From positions 6,790,204-6,854,203 of the forward strand of contig NC_045139.1 of assembly GCF_008831285.2 (NCBI RefSeq): a stretch of DNA of 64,000 nt. Direction: 5' to 3'. Numbering within the stretch: the first letter of the stretch is position 1; each line of letters starts with the position of its first letter. Under the pieces are notes generated by a model. It ran no database searches, was not told the DNA's origin, and saw nothing but the letters and a program-made list of their open reading frames with translations. The position numbers and the translations under genes were made by a program. Shown one piece after another: positions 1-16,500 of the stretch. The DNA is from Nymphaea colorata (taxonomy: Eukaryota; Streptophyta; Magnoliopsida; Nymphaeales; Nymphaeaceae).

Positions 1-455
1 GATTAGATTCAAATTAGATATACCCTTAATCATATATGTTTTTTTGGATATTCACATGTTCGGATTCGAATTTGGATTCAAATACGAATAAAGAAAAGTC
101 ATATCCAAGTCTGAAATCTGATTTCACAATCTAAATCCAATCCAAATCTGATTTTCATATTCATATCTGAATCCGAATCCAAATTTTGAACCAAATTTTT
201 GCCAATTTTCAAAGTTTAAGAGCATTAGATATAAGATATTTGTTTAAAACTAAATCCGATCCAAATCTATATATGAATCCGATCAGATATTTATATATAT
301 CCAAATCTGAATCTGAATTTGATCGGATGTACTTTCTTAAATCCAAATTCAATCAGATTTCTTAATCAGATATTATTTTTTTCTCATATCCGATTTTTTT
401 TCGAATCGGTACGATCAAATATCCGATTCAAATTGGATATATTGACATCCCTAAC
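1..455 (-). repeat. Dispersed GGAT-rich element, truncated by window edge
   Basis: This AT-rich stretch is built of many variants of words such as ATCCAAATC and GGATTCGAAT. It ends at about 455 with TTGACATCCCTA, the reverse complement of TAGGGATGTCAA, which opens the element at 12963-13352. Further matching blocks occur in the expected inverted order, for example AAAGAAAAGTCATATC near 90-107, which has its counterpart near 13250. It is therefore read as a reverse-oriented copy of the same element, missing its other end at the window edge. No protein coding potential is seen; it is probably a non-autonomous element, class unknown. Confidence 0.55.
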
Positions 456-4340
<3,885 letters not shown>

Positions 4341-4344
4341 ACTT

Positions 4345-4500
4345 TCAGGGGCGGAGCCAAAAAATTTTTACGAGTAAGACTAAATTAAAGTTTTTAAATT
4401 TTGATAAAAGCTGAAATATCATTTTTCAAAAATTTATATAGGATAAATGAAATTTTTTAAAATTTATATGTAATTTTTTTTTTTTAATTTAAGAATACAA
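4345..4500 (+). repeat. GGCGGAGCC-headed dispersed repeat
   Basis: The element begins GGGGCGGAGCCAAAAAATTT and continues with TTAAAGTTTTTAAATTTTGA and GCTGAAATATCA. The same string of blocks occurs, reverse-complemented, at 63660-63860. Diverged relatives with a GGCGGAGC or GAGCCAGAAAT head lie near 15090, 34331 and 35589. No coding sequence is present. The class is not certain. Confidence 0.6.
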
Positions 4501-4505
4501 AAGTC

Positions 4506-7500
4506 TAATATCGAGTCGTCTTTCCCTTTCCCAAGTGGTTGGCAGGGGAACAGCGAGTTTGGTAAGCAAGTTTGGAATTGTCCCAAGAGAATGAAGTCAT
4601 TCCTCTAAGAATAAAAAAAAGAAAGTAGTATTGAAAAGATGTAAGCATGAAGTCTTGTGGCCGATAAAGACGCGATCGAAAGTCAAGAACTGGTAATGTA
4701 CTGAAGCAGTTGGTAAAATAAAACAATAAGACAAGTTGGTAAAGAAGGATAACCAAACAAATTTGTGCAACCAGCAACCAAAGATCCACGACAATCGTAC
4801 AAAGGCAAGTTCAATTTTTTACAGTCAAATTCATAAATTTGATATTTTTTTTCCCAAATTGTCTCAATGAGAGTGGTATACTCGGTGCACACAACATGCA
4901 AATGCAGGGGACATTTTTAAAATTGTTGAAAAAGAAATGTTCTTTTGAGCATTTTTTTTGCTTTTGTCTTTTGCCTTTACAAAAAGTTTCTTTTTTTTTT
5001 AATTTAAATAAGAGCATTTTCATCATTAAATTAACCATGCTAGTGCACAAAATTTTGTGCGTACATAACGAGGTTAGTATGCCAGCACCGATAGAATCTC
5101 AGTTGTCAGTTCAATTCATGTGGGCACTTTATTTATGTGCTAATGAAGTACTATAGAAAAAAAGGTCTTCATTAGTTAAGATACTAAATTAATTATAGAG
5201 GTTCACACCAAGCACCAACGTAGCCCTAAACCCTAAGAATTCGAGACAGACTTCTGCTCTTGCTTCAAAAAAAAAAAAAGTGAGATCAAATCCTCTTCAA
5301 TCCTCCTAAATATTCATTTTTTTTACAACATTTCAATAAAAATATCTTGATCACTGAATCACAGACAAGGTTTTATAGTGGGGTCATTCCGCATTACATG
5401 CAAACAGTTGCATGCCCTTCAATATAGGTGGACTTCATTTATGGCTATTCAATGAGTTTAATTGGCCCACTGTGCAGTAACCTAACCTAGCTAATTTGTA
5501 GGTGGACCTTTCTCTGACTATGGACAACCCATAGCAACAAGTGGGTTCAGTTCATTAATTGACTATCGACATACTTTCTCTCACATAATTCCATATCTAA
5601 GAGGCAAGTTATAACATAAAAGATGATGCAAACTGTACGTGAAGTTAGGCTTGTGATCAGATCTAATTTGTATCTCCATGTCACTTCCTCCAAAGTTAAG
5701 CCACATATAATTTGGACCAGTTTGTATATTTTTTTTTGTGAAAAATTTTATTAGCAAATCTGCGCGCAGCTATAGTATTGAAAAGTTGAGTGACGTTTAA
5801 GAAGTTTTCTCTAATTCCAATAACAAAGAAACAATAGTTTGAATGACTTGTAGTAAAGAAGTTGGCCACATGATTGAGTTGCAGTGACCGACAATCTGGC
5901 CATTCGGAAAGTGACCTCAATGAGTCAGAGCAGACCCAGGCCCGCCTTATCTGGGAACTTGGGTCCGCAACCTAGGTCCCGTGTCTAAACCCTAACGTAG
6001 TGTAGTTCATGATATGACAACAATGGCCTCAATCATGATCCGGATCTCGATCAAGTTCAAAGTTTCAAATCGGTGCATGACATGTGTCTTCCTAATCTAC
6101 TTTATATGATACGCGTTGTTATACACACAAACATATACATAATACATAGGTATACAGGTCGATATGCTGTTTTTAAGTTTCAGGCCTAATCTGATATCAG
6201 ATCATCCATTTAATTGTTACTAATTTACTATTGTTTAGACCCTTCATTTATATCTAAGTTTGGTAGATCCATGCGATTGGATCTAGACCCATTATCCTTG
6301 CTATCTTCTGCTCTTTGCTATTTGCTACCTTGTTTAGTTATTTCATCAACTTGAAGATTCAATTCAACTCCTTTTAATATATCCTTCCTCTTTCATTTTG
6401 CTTAACTGCAGTGCTTTGGATCAACAAAATCATAATCATCCAAAATATAAGTCTACTCATGGTTAAGAGTTCAATTCTCACTGGAAGAGTTTATAACTAT
6501 ACTTGTGCCTACCATAATTAGTTTAGTTTGGGCTCTGATGGTCAGAGTGAGGCTTGGTCCTAAACCATCAACATTGACAGTCAGACACGAAGATTGTGCT
6601 AACCATGTTTAGTTGAAAAAGTAAATTGGATCATTCATTACTATAAAAATGCATAAATTTTCTAGATAACGGGAAAATTAGAACTTTTTCTTTGCAAAAA
6701 TAATAAAATATAGTAGATCACCTGGTTATTTTCCTCTATTTCCTAGCTTAACAAATTGAACATACACATTAATTAAGGAAATAAATGCATCTCGTTAACT
6801 TCCGAAGCAATATATATATATACTTATATTAAGTTCGGTAATTGCAAGGTCCTCTTTCGCCAGCTCGTACTCATTATCACAATTGAAAGAAGAAGCAAGA
6901 ACCGTCTGCGTATAAGAGCATAAAATATTTGTTTTCGATTTATAAAGCATAAGTTATAGAACGCGTTGTTTAAAATCAAGTCTAGCATATAGCTTTTAAC
7001 CGGCTATCTGCTTGTCTCCTTTCATGGAAGCAAACTGTATATTTTGCAGCATTCTTGGAGGTTTTATCTTGTTATCAAGCCGATGAACAAAAGCAATTAT
7101 TCAACCTGACAAATGAAAACCAAACAAGAAGAATTTAGTGCCTATATATATATATATATATAATCTGGGCATTTGGTTTTGCTTGCATCATTCTTATAAG
7201 CACATCCCATAAACACGAGCTTTTTCTTCGGGTTGCTCACCTACTTATCGGAGCTTAGTTTGAATCAACTTATTCACTTGCATTTCCTAATTATTATCGT
7301 CACTAATGTTTGGAATTGGTAATTACCTCAAAGTTAAAACTGTTTTTCTTGGCTCGAGGCTCTTTTTGCGTTGGTACTCGACATTTGAGGAACAAGACGC
7401 AGAGGACGTCCATAAACTGTTTACTACGTTAGAGACTTATATAGAGTGAAGGACTTACTGCCTCCTTCAAAGGTTTGCCCAGGTCATGAAGTTCCCATGG

Positions 7501-9070
7501 CTTTTCATTTTCCTTTTCGAGTTCTCATATTCTACATGGTCGATCGATGACTTGGTGACAATCATTCACCACGAGAAAACAAGCAATAGACGCATGATTC
7601 TGCTGGCCACCCTGAAAAGCCAACAAAAATCAGAAAGGATAAAAAACACAGTTCAAGAAAGACTATACAAGAGTAAAAATCAATCTTTCTCCAATCAACA
7701 CCGCCCAAAATGCTCACAAAACCCCACCAAAAGAAGATCAGAAACTGTTGGAATAGACACTGCCATCTCCCAAAACCATTGCTTTTGTAATTCGATCTTG
7801 ATCCGCACTGAATAGTATTTGTCGGAAGAGAAAATGACACCTTCTCCAGGATAAATTGCTTTCGAGTCTCCCTTGTCACGCAATTCAAGCAGATAGGCGT
7901 CAAGTGCCATTCGAAACGCTGATCACAAGCGCATTAGATCCAATCACAATCTTGGTTCCATACTTTAAAGCAAGAAAAGGAAAGCTCAGTTGTCTGAACT
8001 TTCAGGGAGCAGCAGTGAAGTCCTTCGCGGTCCACACTCCCGACCCAGGAGGTTCGCCAATGCCACCACGGCACCACCACCACCAACTCCATGGAAATGG
8101 CCGCCTTTGCTGATTCCAGAACAGTACTCTTTTGTTGGTCATCAACCACAAATAGTTACACATTCAACTAATTCCTTATCGTCGGCGCTCTGGTTCGGGA
8201 GACGTCCGTACCGCTCCTTTCTGATCTGTGTAACAGAAAAGCCGGCCGGTTAATTTCTTTTTCCAATTAAAATAAGTTCCCACTCAAGAGCATTTTGCAA
8301 ATGATTATAAACAGAGCTTGAATTTAACCATATAGTTATGGAACAGTAAGTTCATAATTCAGATGAGATAACAGAATGATTCAGCCACATTTTTCTTGAT
8401 TTCCGGCTGTCACAGGGATTATTCGTAACAAAAAAAGGATTCCTGCGAAATAATACGTAGAATTTAGACAAGTTTATTTTTTTCTAATTTTTTTTCCCAC
8501 TAAAGAAGCCTCCACTTCAAAAGTTTTAAAAGGTGACAATTATATGTCGCAGGCAAGAATAATATCTGGAAGGCAGCCTAAATACGGCTTCTAGGTGCAA
8601 GCTCCATTATAGGAAAAAGCTAGATCTTTTAGCAAAAACTATTTTAAAGACTGCTACTTTTGCGAGCAAAAATTCCTCGTGGAAAAGTCTGCTAAACGAA
8701 ATTTCTAATGGGCAGAATAGTATTCTTCAGTTCCAAAAGTTTTTCTTCTGTCCGGCACTTCGATTGTTCCGTTCTTCATGCGTTGCGTGATCGATAGCTT
8801 GAACGCTTTTTGCATCCAAATTTGCTTTGAATTGATAAAAAATAGGATGGCTTTATGCTAAAACTTTGGAAAAGTTGTTCTAATTGAACTAATTTTATGC
8901 CGAGCATATGCTTTAGTAAAGAAAAGAAAAAAAAAAAAACCAACGAGTTCCTCAATTAAGGAAAACCACTTTTTCATTAAATCTTTGCAATAAAAACAAA
9001 TTAAAGAAATGTTTGTTTTTTTTAATTAATAAAAATAAAAAGCGACCGTCATTCTTCTTAGAAGAAGCAG
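4506..9070. other. Intergenic, no gene recognised
   Basis: Mostly AT-rich unique-looking sequence. It includes a short (TA)n run at about 7143-7163 and telomere-like CCCTAAACCCTAA words near 5224 and 5985. Around 7480-8250 both strands carry overlapping open frames of 70-110 codons, and the base composition is a little higher in GC than its flanks. No frame matches a family I recognise, and no convincing splice structure was found, so no gene is called. If a gene is hidden in this gap it is most likely here. Confidence 0.45.
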
Positions 9071-9081
9071 GATTACCTCAA

Positions 9082-10350
9082 TTAAGCGCCTGATTTGGGG
9101 CTGTCAGTGTCCTCGAGACTTGGACCTCGGACCCACCAGGCTTTGACCTCGCCGTCTAGGCTCCCGCTGTAGATCAGGACGGACCCGGAGGCGGGCTTGG
9201 GCGCGGACACTGCCAATGACTTGACTGGCCGCTCGTGCCCTTCGAGCACCGCGACGGAGCTGTATTGATTGTCAATGCCCCTCCGCCAAACCCTGACCGT
9301 CCGATCGGCCGAGCCGCTGACTAAGAACCCCGAGGCGACCGCCAGGCAGAGCACGGCCCGCGTGTGACCGCGGAGAGCGCCGGCAACCAACATGTGCTGC
9401 GCGCTCTCCTCCCTCTCCCACACCAGGATGGACCGGTCGCACGCGCCGGAGTAGAGGATCGAGTCGTCTGAGCTCAGCGCCAGCGCGTTCACCGCCGAGC
9501 GGTGCCCCTCAAGGGTCGCAACAAGCGAGTGCTTCTTCTGTCCGTCGGACCTCGCCCAGACCCTGATGCGCGTGTCGGCCGAGCCTGTGTAGACCGTGCC
9601 GTCGTCCGAGACGGCGAGGGCGTTCACCGCATCGTCGTGTGCTCGTACCGATTCGATGCAGCGGAAGTCCGACAGGCGCCAAATTTTTAGGGTTCGATCC
9701 CAGGACACGGAGTAGAGGAAGCCGTTTCGGGCGGCGAGGGCGGAGACGGCGTCGACGTGGTCGATCCACAGGCTGCTGCGGTGGCGCCGCAGCGGGACGT
9801 GGTTGCGCGGGAGGAGGAACCGGAATGCCCGATCCGACGCGGTCGGAAGGGAGGCGACTCGCCGGAGGCGGCCCGTCAGCTCCCAGACCCGAATCTTGCC
9901 GTCCTGATGTGCGGTGAAGATCGTCGCCGCGGCGACCGCGATGCACTTCACCGCTCCTTCGTCGGAGGAGGACGTCAGCAACTCCGGTTCCGTCAAGTCG
10001 CCGGGATTCTGAAAGCGAAAGAGCGCAGCGGAGGCGGTGCCGGCGAGAAGTGAGGACGCAGATACGGCGAGAGAGTGAACAGCGCCACAAGGAATCCTTG
10101 TGGAAGAAGCGGAAGACATTTCAAAGCCGGCGAGGCAGTCGGGTGACGGCCTTTGGAGGGAGCGGACGGAAGGTATGCTGGACTGGGACGAGAGAACGAA
10201 GCTTCCGCCGTCGGAGCGAGGGGTACCGGCCGAGTTATCGTCAGAAGGAAGTGAACTCGTCGGAAAATCTAAAATTCCCGGCCGGGACCCGGCCACAGAT
10301 ACGGCGTCGCTGGACGGTGGGGAGCAACGGAGGCAGCGGAGCACCGCCAT
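9082..10350 (-). CDS. WD40 repeat protein, JINGUBANG-like, intronless
   Basis: One uninterrupted frame encodes 422 residues. The first 85 residues are Ser/Pro-rich and probably disordered. Seven WD40-type blades follow, at roughly 87-115, 132-157, 195-226, 236-266, 280-313, 326-356 and 370-407, with repeated GH starts and W ends such as SWDRTLKIW, GSADTRIRVW and GSADRTVRVW. Such a protein forms a beta-propeller used for protein binding, not catalysis. The order, length and lack of introns fit the plant JINGUBANG family; its Arabidopsis founder restrains pollen germination, and whether this member does the same is unknown. The Met at 10350 is preceded by a TATA-like box about 100 bases upstream. 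The gene is markedly GC-richer than its surroundings, which is ordinary for intronless plant genes. Large open frames on the opposite strand are shadows of this GC-rich CDS. Confidence 0.93.
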   Translation of the reverse strand: MAVLRCLRCSPPSSDAVSVAGSRPGILDFPTSSLPSDDNSAGTPRSDGGSFVLSSQSSIPSVRSLQRPSPDCLAGFEMSSASSTRIPCGAVHSLAVSASSLLAGTASAALFRFQNPGDLTEPELLTSSSDEGAVKCIAVAAATIFTAHQDGKIRVWELTGRLRRVASLPTASDRAFRFLLPRNHVPLRRHRSSLWIDHVDAVSALAARNGFLYSVSWDRTLKIWRLSDFRCIESVRAHDDAVNALAVSDDGTVYTGSADTRIRVWARSDGQKKHSLVATLEGHRSAVNALALSSDDSILYSGACDRSILVWEREESAQHMLVAGALRGHTRAVLCLAVASGFLVSGSADRTVRVWRRGIDNQYSSVAVLEGHERPVKSLAVSAPKPASGSVLIYSGSLDGEVKAWWVRGPSLEDTDSPKSGA

Positions 10351-10445
10351 GGAGACGTGGCAGTGGGAAGGGGAAGAGAGAGTGAGAAGCCGCCAAGTAA
10401 GGGGGGAGCAGGTTGGAAGGACTCGTATAAAGTAAACGCGCCAGG

Positions 10446-10454
10446 TATTTTATA
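10446..10454 (-). promoter_or_regulatory. TATA-like box of the WD40 gene
   Basis: On the minus strand the sequence reads TATAAAATA, ending about 96 bases upstream of the start codon at 10350. Position and sequence fit a plant core promoter. The transcription start was not determined. Confidence 0.5.
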
Positions 10455-11450
10455 CGCGGCGAAGACAAAGAAAAATGGATCCAGAACCAGCGGGTGCTTG
10501 GATTTGGGCCCAGATCTGTAGTAATCAGATCCAAGTCTCCTACTTGAATGAGGGAGATTTTTCTTGTAAATTTAGTTCGTTAAAATGCATTACTGTCGAT
10601 TGAAATTGACATATTACCGTGAGAAGATGGAAACTGCAAAAAATAGAAACATTTTGATTTAAAAAGATCATCAATAGTGTGTTTGGTAGCTACGAATATG
10701 AGATCTGAGGCCGATCTAAGGTCATTTTTATCTAAGATCATTTTTATCTAAGATCGTTTTTATGATTTTACTAAAAGAGAGATAATCAGTTTACTGCAAC
10801 AACTTCAAACACAATATTTTTTAGAAAAAAATTGCTAGAAGAAAAGGGAGTTGAGATTTTTTGAAAGCTGCGGATGTCAATCCGACTAAAGTGAGAGAGC
10901 CAGGTTTTTCCTTGCAAATTCAAAGGGGGTGACGTAAATGAGGTGAGATGTGATTGGCATGTGGGTTTCATGTTTTCATATAGATATAGATAAGGTGGTA
11001 ACAAAGTCCTGATAAAGAAATTTCTCTTTTTCTTATATTCTACAAATTGTTGTAGTTGTGTTCAAATGGGGATTAAAATTTTTTGTCTATCGGGCATTAA
11101 ATATATAGGTAACAAATTTTCAATTAATAACATCGAAGTAGTGTTCATTTCCTGCTCGGCCATTGGTTGTTGTACAAGTGGACCGCACAAACCGTTTTTG
11201 ACATTTGGCAAGTTTTTGAGTTGCATTTGCATAAAGATGGGTTTGGAAATTGGAATGTCAATTTTGGGGTTGCATGTCATAGCTCAAAATGGTGAACTTG
11301 GTGAGCATTATGCGGCGCGGCGCATCTTTGGTTAATCTCGTGCAGGGTTATGTTCCAGTTCTTTTACTGTAGAGGGGTATGTTTTATGTACAAGTTGAAG
11401 CACATGGAGATTTTACCACCTGACATTAAGACAGTTAGGGATCGATTTTA
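10455..11450. other. Intergenic, no gene recognised
   Basis: AT-rich DNA. A short direct repeat of TTTTTATCTAAGATC occurs near 10725-10760. No coding or RNA gene is seen. Confidence 0.5.
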
Positions 11451-11451
11451 C

Positions 11452-12012
11452 GCTCTGTTTGGATGGAGGGAAATGGAATGATTGAAGAATCAATCTTTTG
11501 ATTGGTTGATTAATTAAAGAAAAAGGAAATGAAAGGAAAGTAAAAAATGTGTTTGGTTGCAAAAGAAGGGAATGAAAACGATGCTATAATTTAAATTCAA
11601 TCCTTCCAAAATTGAAGGAGTTCGAAAAGAAAGGAAAAGTCTATCTCATTCTACCATGTATACCCTTGATCTTACGTAGCTCTTTCTCTCCCTCTTCACC
11701 GTGTTCAAGACTCCGATGGGTGCGGGGTCTGTCTCTCTCTCTCCCTTCCCGCCGTTGCTGGAGACTTGAATGATAATTTTATCCATTCAGACCATACTGA
11801 CCATCGCCGGAGACACCCTCGCTACCGTTGGACAGTGGGTTACCGCTGTTCATTGTGTTTCTTGTATACCCCTATAATTGAATGTTATATTTATTATTGT
11901 AAACTAATATAAATTCTATCATTTTCATTTCTTTTTAATGAAGCAATTTTTATAATCACTTCTTTTCTTTTCCTTTCACCTGTCTCTTTCCTTTCATTTC
12001 TCTCCATCCAGA
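11452..12012. mobile_element. MITE-like element with imperfect inverted ends
   Basis: The left end reads CTGTTTGGATGGAGGGAAAT and the right end, reverse-complemented, reads CTTTCTGGATGGAGAGAAAT. The two ends therefore form an inverted repeat enclosing about 560 bases with no coding potential and with further GGAAATGAAAGGAAAG words inside each end. The size and structure fit a non-autonomous DNA transposon. Target-site duplication was not resolved. Confidence 0.45.
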
Positions 12013-12962
12013 AAGATTTGACTCTCACTTGAGTGACGACTAAAATTCTTCCTTCCCCATGAAATTTTGATGGAAAGAATTTGGTTCGAGTGGGACGTTC
12101 AACAGATAGAAATGGATCTGCACTTTTGACCAACTTTTCCGCCTTCAAGGCTTAGCCTTGGAAAATACGAACCCTGTCGTGGTCGTCCGGGTCTAGTCGT
12201 TAGGCGTGCTGGACCGTCGTTGTTGTATTAAAAGTAAATGTGGGTCGGATCTGCATCGTGAGTCCGTGATTCTAGATAGCACTTTCATCCAAGGATTCTT
12301 ATGGATCCAATTCGTTTAGATCATGTAGGTTTGTATTTCATTCGGGTCAATATCCACCCGTACGGCGATATGCATGAAAAGCGGACCCAGTTGAGATCCA
12401 GATTCAGGACCCAGCATGGTTATGGACCCGTTCCGCCCTACCGCGCGGAGGGCTCCAGTCCTGTTGGGCTTTGGATTTTGGCATATTGGAAACGGGTCGC
12501 ATTCACGGGTCCGGATGAATGTCTGACCGGTTCTTCTTTTGGACCACCAAGGAATTTGTGGATCTGACTCCTGTAACTTCTGGCCCGCATTGTTGCCGCA
12601 TCTCTGACTTCATCAAATACTTTCTTTTGTTTGACACTAAAAAAATGGAAATAAAATTCTAGATGTGGGACTCAATTGTTTTTTTCCTGTTTTTTTTTTT
12701 TTTTTTTTAGAGGTGAAAATTGAACCCAAGTCGAGATACTTTGTCGCTCACCCGGTAGCATAAAACCCTAAGGCCACGGTTCTCTCCATTCAAATGTCAT
12801 CACATGTTTGACAAGAGTTTGCTCCTCAAACCAAGTGACCGACTGCCTACCCAACCAGTGCCCCGAACCCTTTGGGCCTCTATCATCTCTAACCCTTGTG
12901 TGCAAAAGGTGGTGTACATGAGATTTGATCTCATATTACTTTTCTAAGAACCAAATAGCAAG
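12013..12962. other. Intergenic, no gene recognised
   Basis: The part 12160-12600 is richer in GC and has an 88-codon open frame from 12301 that resembles nothing known. A T-run of 18 or so bases lies at 12691-12709. No gene is called. Confidence 0.45.
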
Positions 12963-13352
12963 TAGGGATGTCAATTTATCCAATTTGAATAGAATATCCG
13001 ACTAAACTGATCCGAAAAAATTGGATATGAAAAAAAAAATTAATATCTGATCATATTCGTTTTTTTAATAAATGGCATTCGATTGGATTTAGATTCGGAT
13101 ATACATAAATATTCGATTGGATTCAGATTCAGATATACATAAATATTCGATCACTATTAAATTTTAAAAATTGGCAAAATTGAGATATAAATTCAAAAAT
13201 CGGATTCTAAGCGAATTCGAATTGCAAAATCGGATTGGATTCAGATTCAGATATGACTTTTCTTTACTCGAATTCGAATATATGAATATTCGAAAAAATG
13301 AATATGATTAAGAATATATCCGATCCAAATCCAATCCATTAACATCCTAGCA
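12963..13352 (+). mobile_element. GGAT-rich MITE-like element with short inverted ends
   Basis: The element opens TAGGGATGTCAATTTATCC and closes with CCATTAACATCCTA, whose reverse complement is TAGGATGTTAATGG. The interior is a dense array of GGATTCAGATT, CGAATTCGAAT and ATCCGATCC words without coding potential. A reversed copy lies at 1-455. The short inverted ends suggest a non-autonomous DNA element; the simple internal words could also promote a hairpin. Confidence 0.55.
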
Positions 13353-13506
13353 AGACTCATTTCAAAAATCAATTTTGAAAATGTTTTGGCATTTTCGACG
13401 AGATCAGATTTCAACCATGGTTCAAATGTCACCAAATCCACATTGTTTCCAACCCTACCTAAAGGCCTATAACAAGGTAATAAAAAACAACTATTCTGCA
13501 AACTTG

Positions 13507-13513
<7 letters not shown>

Positions 13514-13568
<55 letters not shown>
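13514..13568. repeat. (TA)n microsatellite
   Basis: About 55 bases of perfect TA dinucleotide repeat. Confidence 0.95.
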
Positions 13569-13576
<8 letters not shown>

Positions 13577-16500
13577 CTTTGAACCGTAATAGGTTTTGAG
13601 ACAAGTTTTATAAAATCCTAAAGATGATAGACATAAGGGAAGGTAAGAATGATAGAGAAAGTCATTTGATTTGATCTATTTCACAAGTACCTTTTTAAAG
13701 TTTACAAAATTATTAAAAAATGTAGAAGTTGACAAAGCAATCTCTATATTTCGGTTTTTTTTTCTCCAGGTTACCGATTCAGATTTAACAATTAAATTCT
13801 AAGATGTCGGGAGGACTTTTAATAAAGCATGCGAAAAAAAGGTTAACCGAGATTTTTTTTAATTAAAAATAAATTAGACATCTTTCTAACTCTTTAAACG
13901 AGGTTGCATTTTTTTTTACACGTTTTGCCTTTTCTTCCCTTGACTAGACTAGAGAAGTGAGAAGGAAAAAACCGGGACGCAACTAATAATACTTGGGGCC
14001 CTCCGGGGAAGTGGGCTTAACGCCCTAGCGAGCCCACCATCTCGTAGTGGAGTCGCAGCCCAGACCCACTTATGACATTCATCTTTAAACTCCATGAAAT
14101 GCTTCATTCTTTTTTATATTCTTCAAAGGCCTTTGAAAAGAAAACTATATTCTTATTGAAATATATGTTCTTAGGATGATACATTTTTCTAAAACACCAT
14201 GTTCTTGAAAATCATACAAACCATTTAGTTGTTAGATATAGAAAGAAGATCTACGATGACATTATGGTGTTTGAAAGAAAGACATGGTATGGATTGAACA
14301 TGAGTGACTGAAATGAATAATTTGGAAATGCCTTTCGAGCTCTTCTCTTCGCTTAAATAGTCTTTAGCAGAGTAAAAAGCTAAAGTTTTAAGCTAAGAGA
14401 ATTCTTTTGTATGAATGTGTTTGTGGGCTTTCTTTTTCAATAGAGGATGGAGAGACTTATAATCTCTCAAAAGATCCAGTTCTAGAAAAACCACATTCGG
14501 TTCTAAATCCTTGTAGGTCCGATCTAAGTAGATCCAGACTAAATGAAATTCAAATTTGAGCCAAGACCAACATGTTTGTATCGCGGGAAAAAGTGTCTCA
14601 GAACAAGTTTGACATGGAGCATATCATTCAACATAGTGTAGCAAAAAATGCATTAGAAGATGAACCTAAAAAGGATTTAGTTTACTGAAAATTGACGAAC
14701 AAATACTTCCACATATGGAACCATTATTTGGACAAAGAAGCGCAACCTTTCCCTATTTTGAGCGTGAACCAAAAGTTATGTACAGCACATGATCGCTTTA
14801 GTGTTAGGCCTTTCTCTGTTCCCCTTTTTCTCTCTTTTGGGGGACAAAGAATCCAAAGGAAACACGCTTTTATTATCCACGATAATGTCACGCTGCTGTT
14901 AAAAACTGCAACTCAATGAAGGCCACAAGCTTGCCTCGCAGTATTAGTCGCTAGATTTCAAAAAATACTTTTGTATGTTGGAAAAAGAAGTAAGATATAT
15001 ACATTTATTATTAGGGGGCTCAGGCCAATCTGGCATGCAATACAACGAGGGGATGACAGAATATCATGGTTTTGTCTTCTTGGTCGAGCCAGAAATTTGT
15101 GGCTAAGAGGCACTAAGGTTTAACTTTTAATCTTTAAAGGGCACTCATAGAGAAATAAATAAAAAACAGAGCCGTACCAAATTGTCAATAATATAAAAAT
15201 AAAGTAACTTTTGTGGGCTGTGTGGGCAATTGCACACACTAGTTTACAGGCGTCTCGAGAAAAAGGGGAGGCTTCTACCTTCACTCGAATGGTGAGATTA
15301 GCTTATTGCTTGCTCAGTAAAATCAGCATCAAATAAAGACCCCAATGAGCAAAACACTTCCTCTGATGCGGGGAAGGGAATGTGAGTTGTGTTCAACCAT
15401 CTGTGACGCAGTCTCGAATCGCATCAGTGAAAATCTGTAACAAAATATATGTTGTAAGGAAGATGAACACATTCCCTTGCGGGGAAAAGAAAAAGGAAAA
15501 GGAACGGGAAACAGAGATATATGATCATCAGTATTGGGGCGGTGTCGCATTTGCCCTCGTGCTAACTTGATACTAACGGACTCAGAAATTTTTCGTTGGA
15601 GGGGGCACTAATTCAATATCTTTGATTCTGTTAGAGGCACTTATATAAGCAATCAAATATATCAAAGCATTCTCACTGCTACTGCTGGTTGTCAGTCCAG
15701 CTTGAGTGAGGAAGAAGATGAGATTGTTACTGACTCTGTTGCGTAACGCGCCATTGAAAGTCATGCATGGTGGACAAGTGAATCACTCGAATAGCTCTGA
15801 ACGTTTCAACTTCCAGACAAACAAATCAGTAGTGGAGGAGTTAGGTGCATGTGGGCAATTGCCCCCCCAGAACCATTCATTGTCAACTGCAAACCATGTC
15901 CACTTATATAAGGGCCACCACTGTATAGAAGTGTTGGAAATTTCTAGTTCCACCACTGTATAGAAGGAAACATGATATGATATGATAGGCGAATGGGAGT
16001 ATCCCTAGATATAGCGCAGCACAGACAATGAACGGCCCTCAATAATGTAGAGAAATAGCTGCCCCTTTAAGTCACTTCCAACTTCCTTCTTTCGCTGCTC
16101 ACATGTACATGAATGTAGGTTGCTGAATGCATTGCAGTGAGCCAATGGATACATATGTTGCTTGTGATGTGACTTGGACAACGCATCAAATAAGCAGTGA
16201 GCTTAGTTGAGACTTAGTTTATCTGTCCGGTGTGCGAGCGCTTGCCCATAATTTTATTAACTAATTTGGTGTTGTTTTTTACTTTTAAATTTAAAAAATT
16301 AAATTAAATTAATCACATCAAATAATTTTATTTGATGTAATCTTGAGGAGTGGTAGTATAATGGGCGGCAAATTGATTGTCCAAGTACTCAAAACAGATA
16401 CTAGCTGCTTACCAACTTTAGCCATATCCAATGCGCTAACCGTTGGGAGGAGATGGCAAAGACTCTTTGAACCCCCCCAAGAATTTTCACTAAGCTGCAA

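Noticed and set aside
9502-10435. Several long open frames opposite or overlapping the WD40 gene
   Set aside because: GC-rich coding sequence leaves few stops in other frames; these translations are Arg/Pro/Gly-rich and lack domain features.
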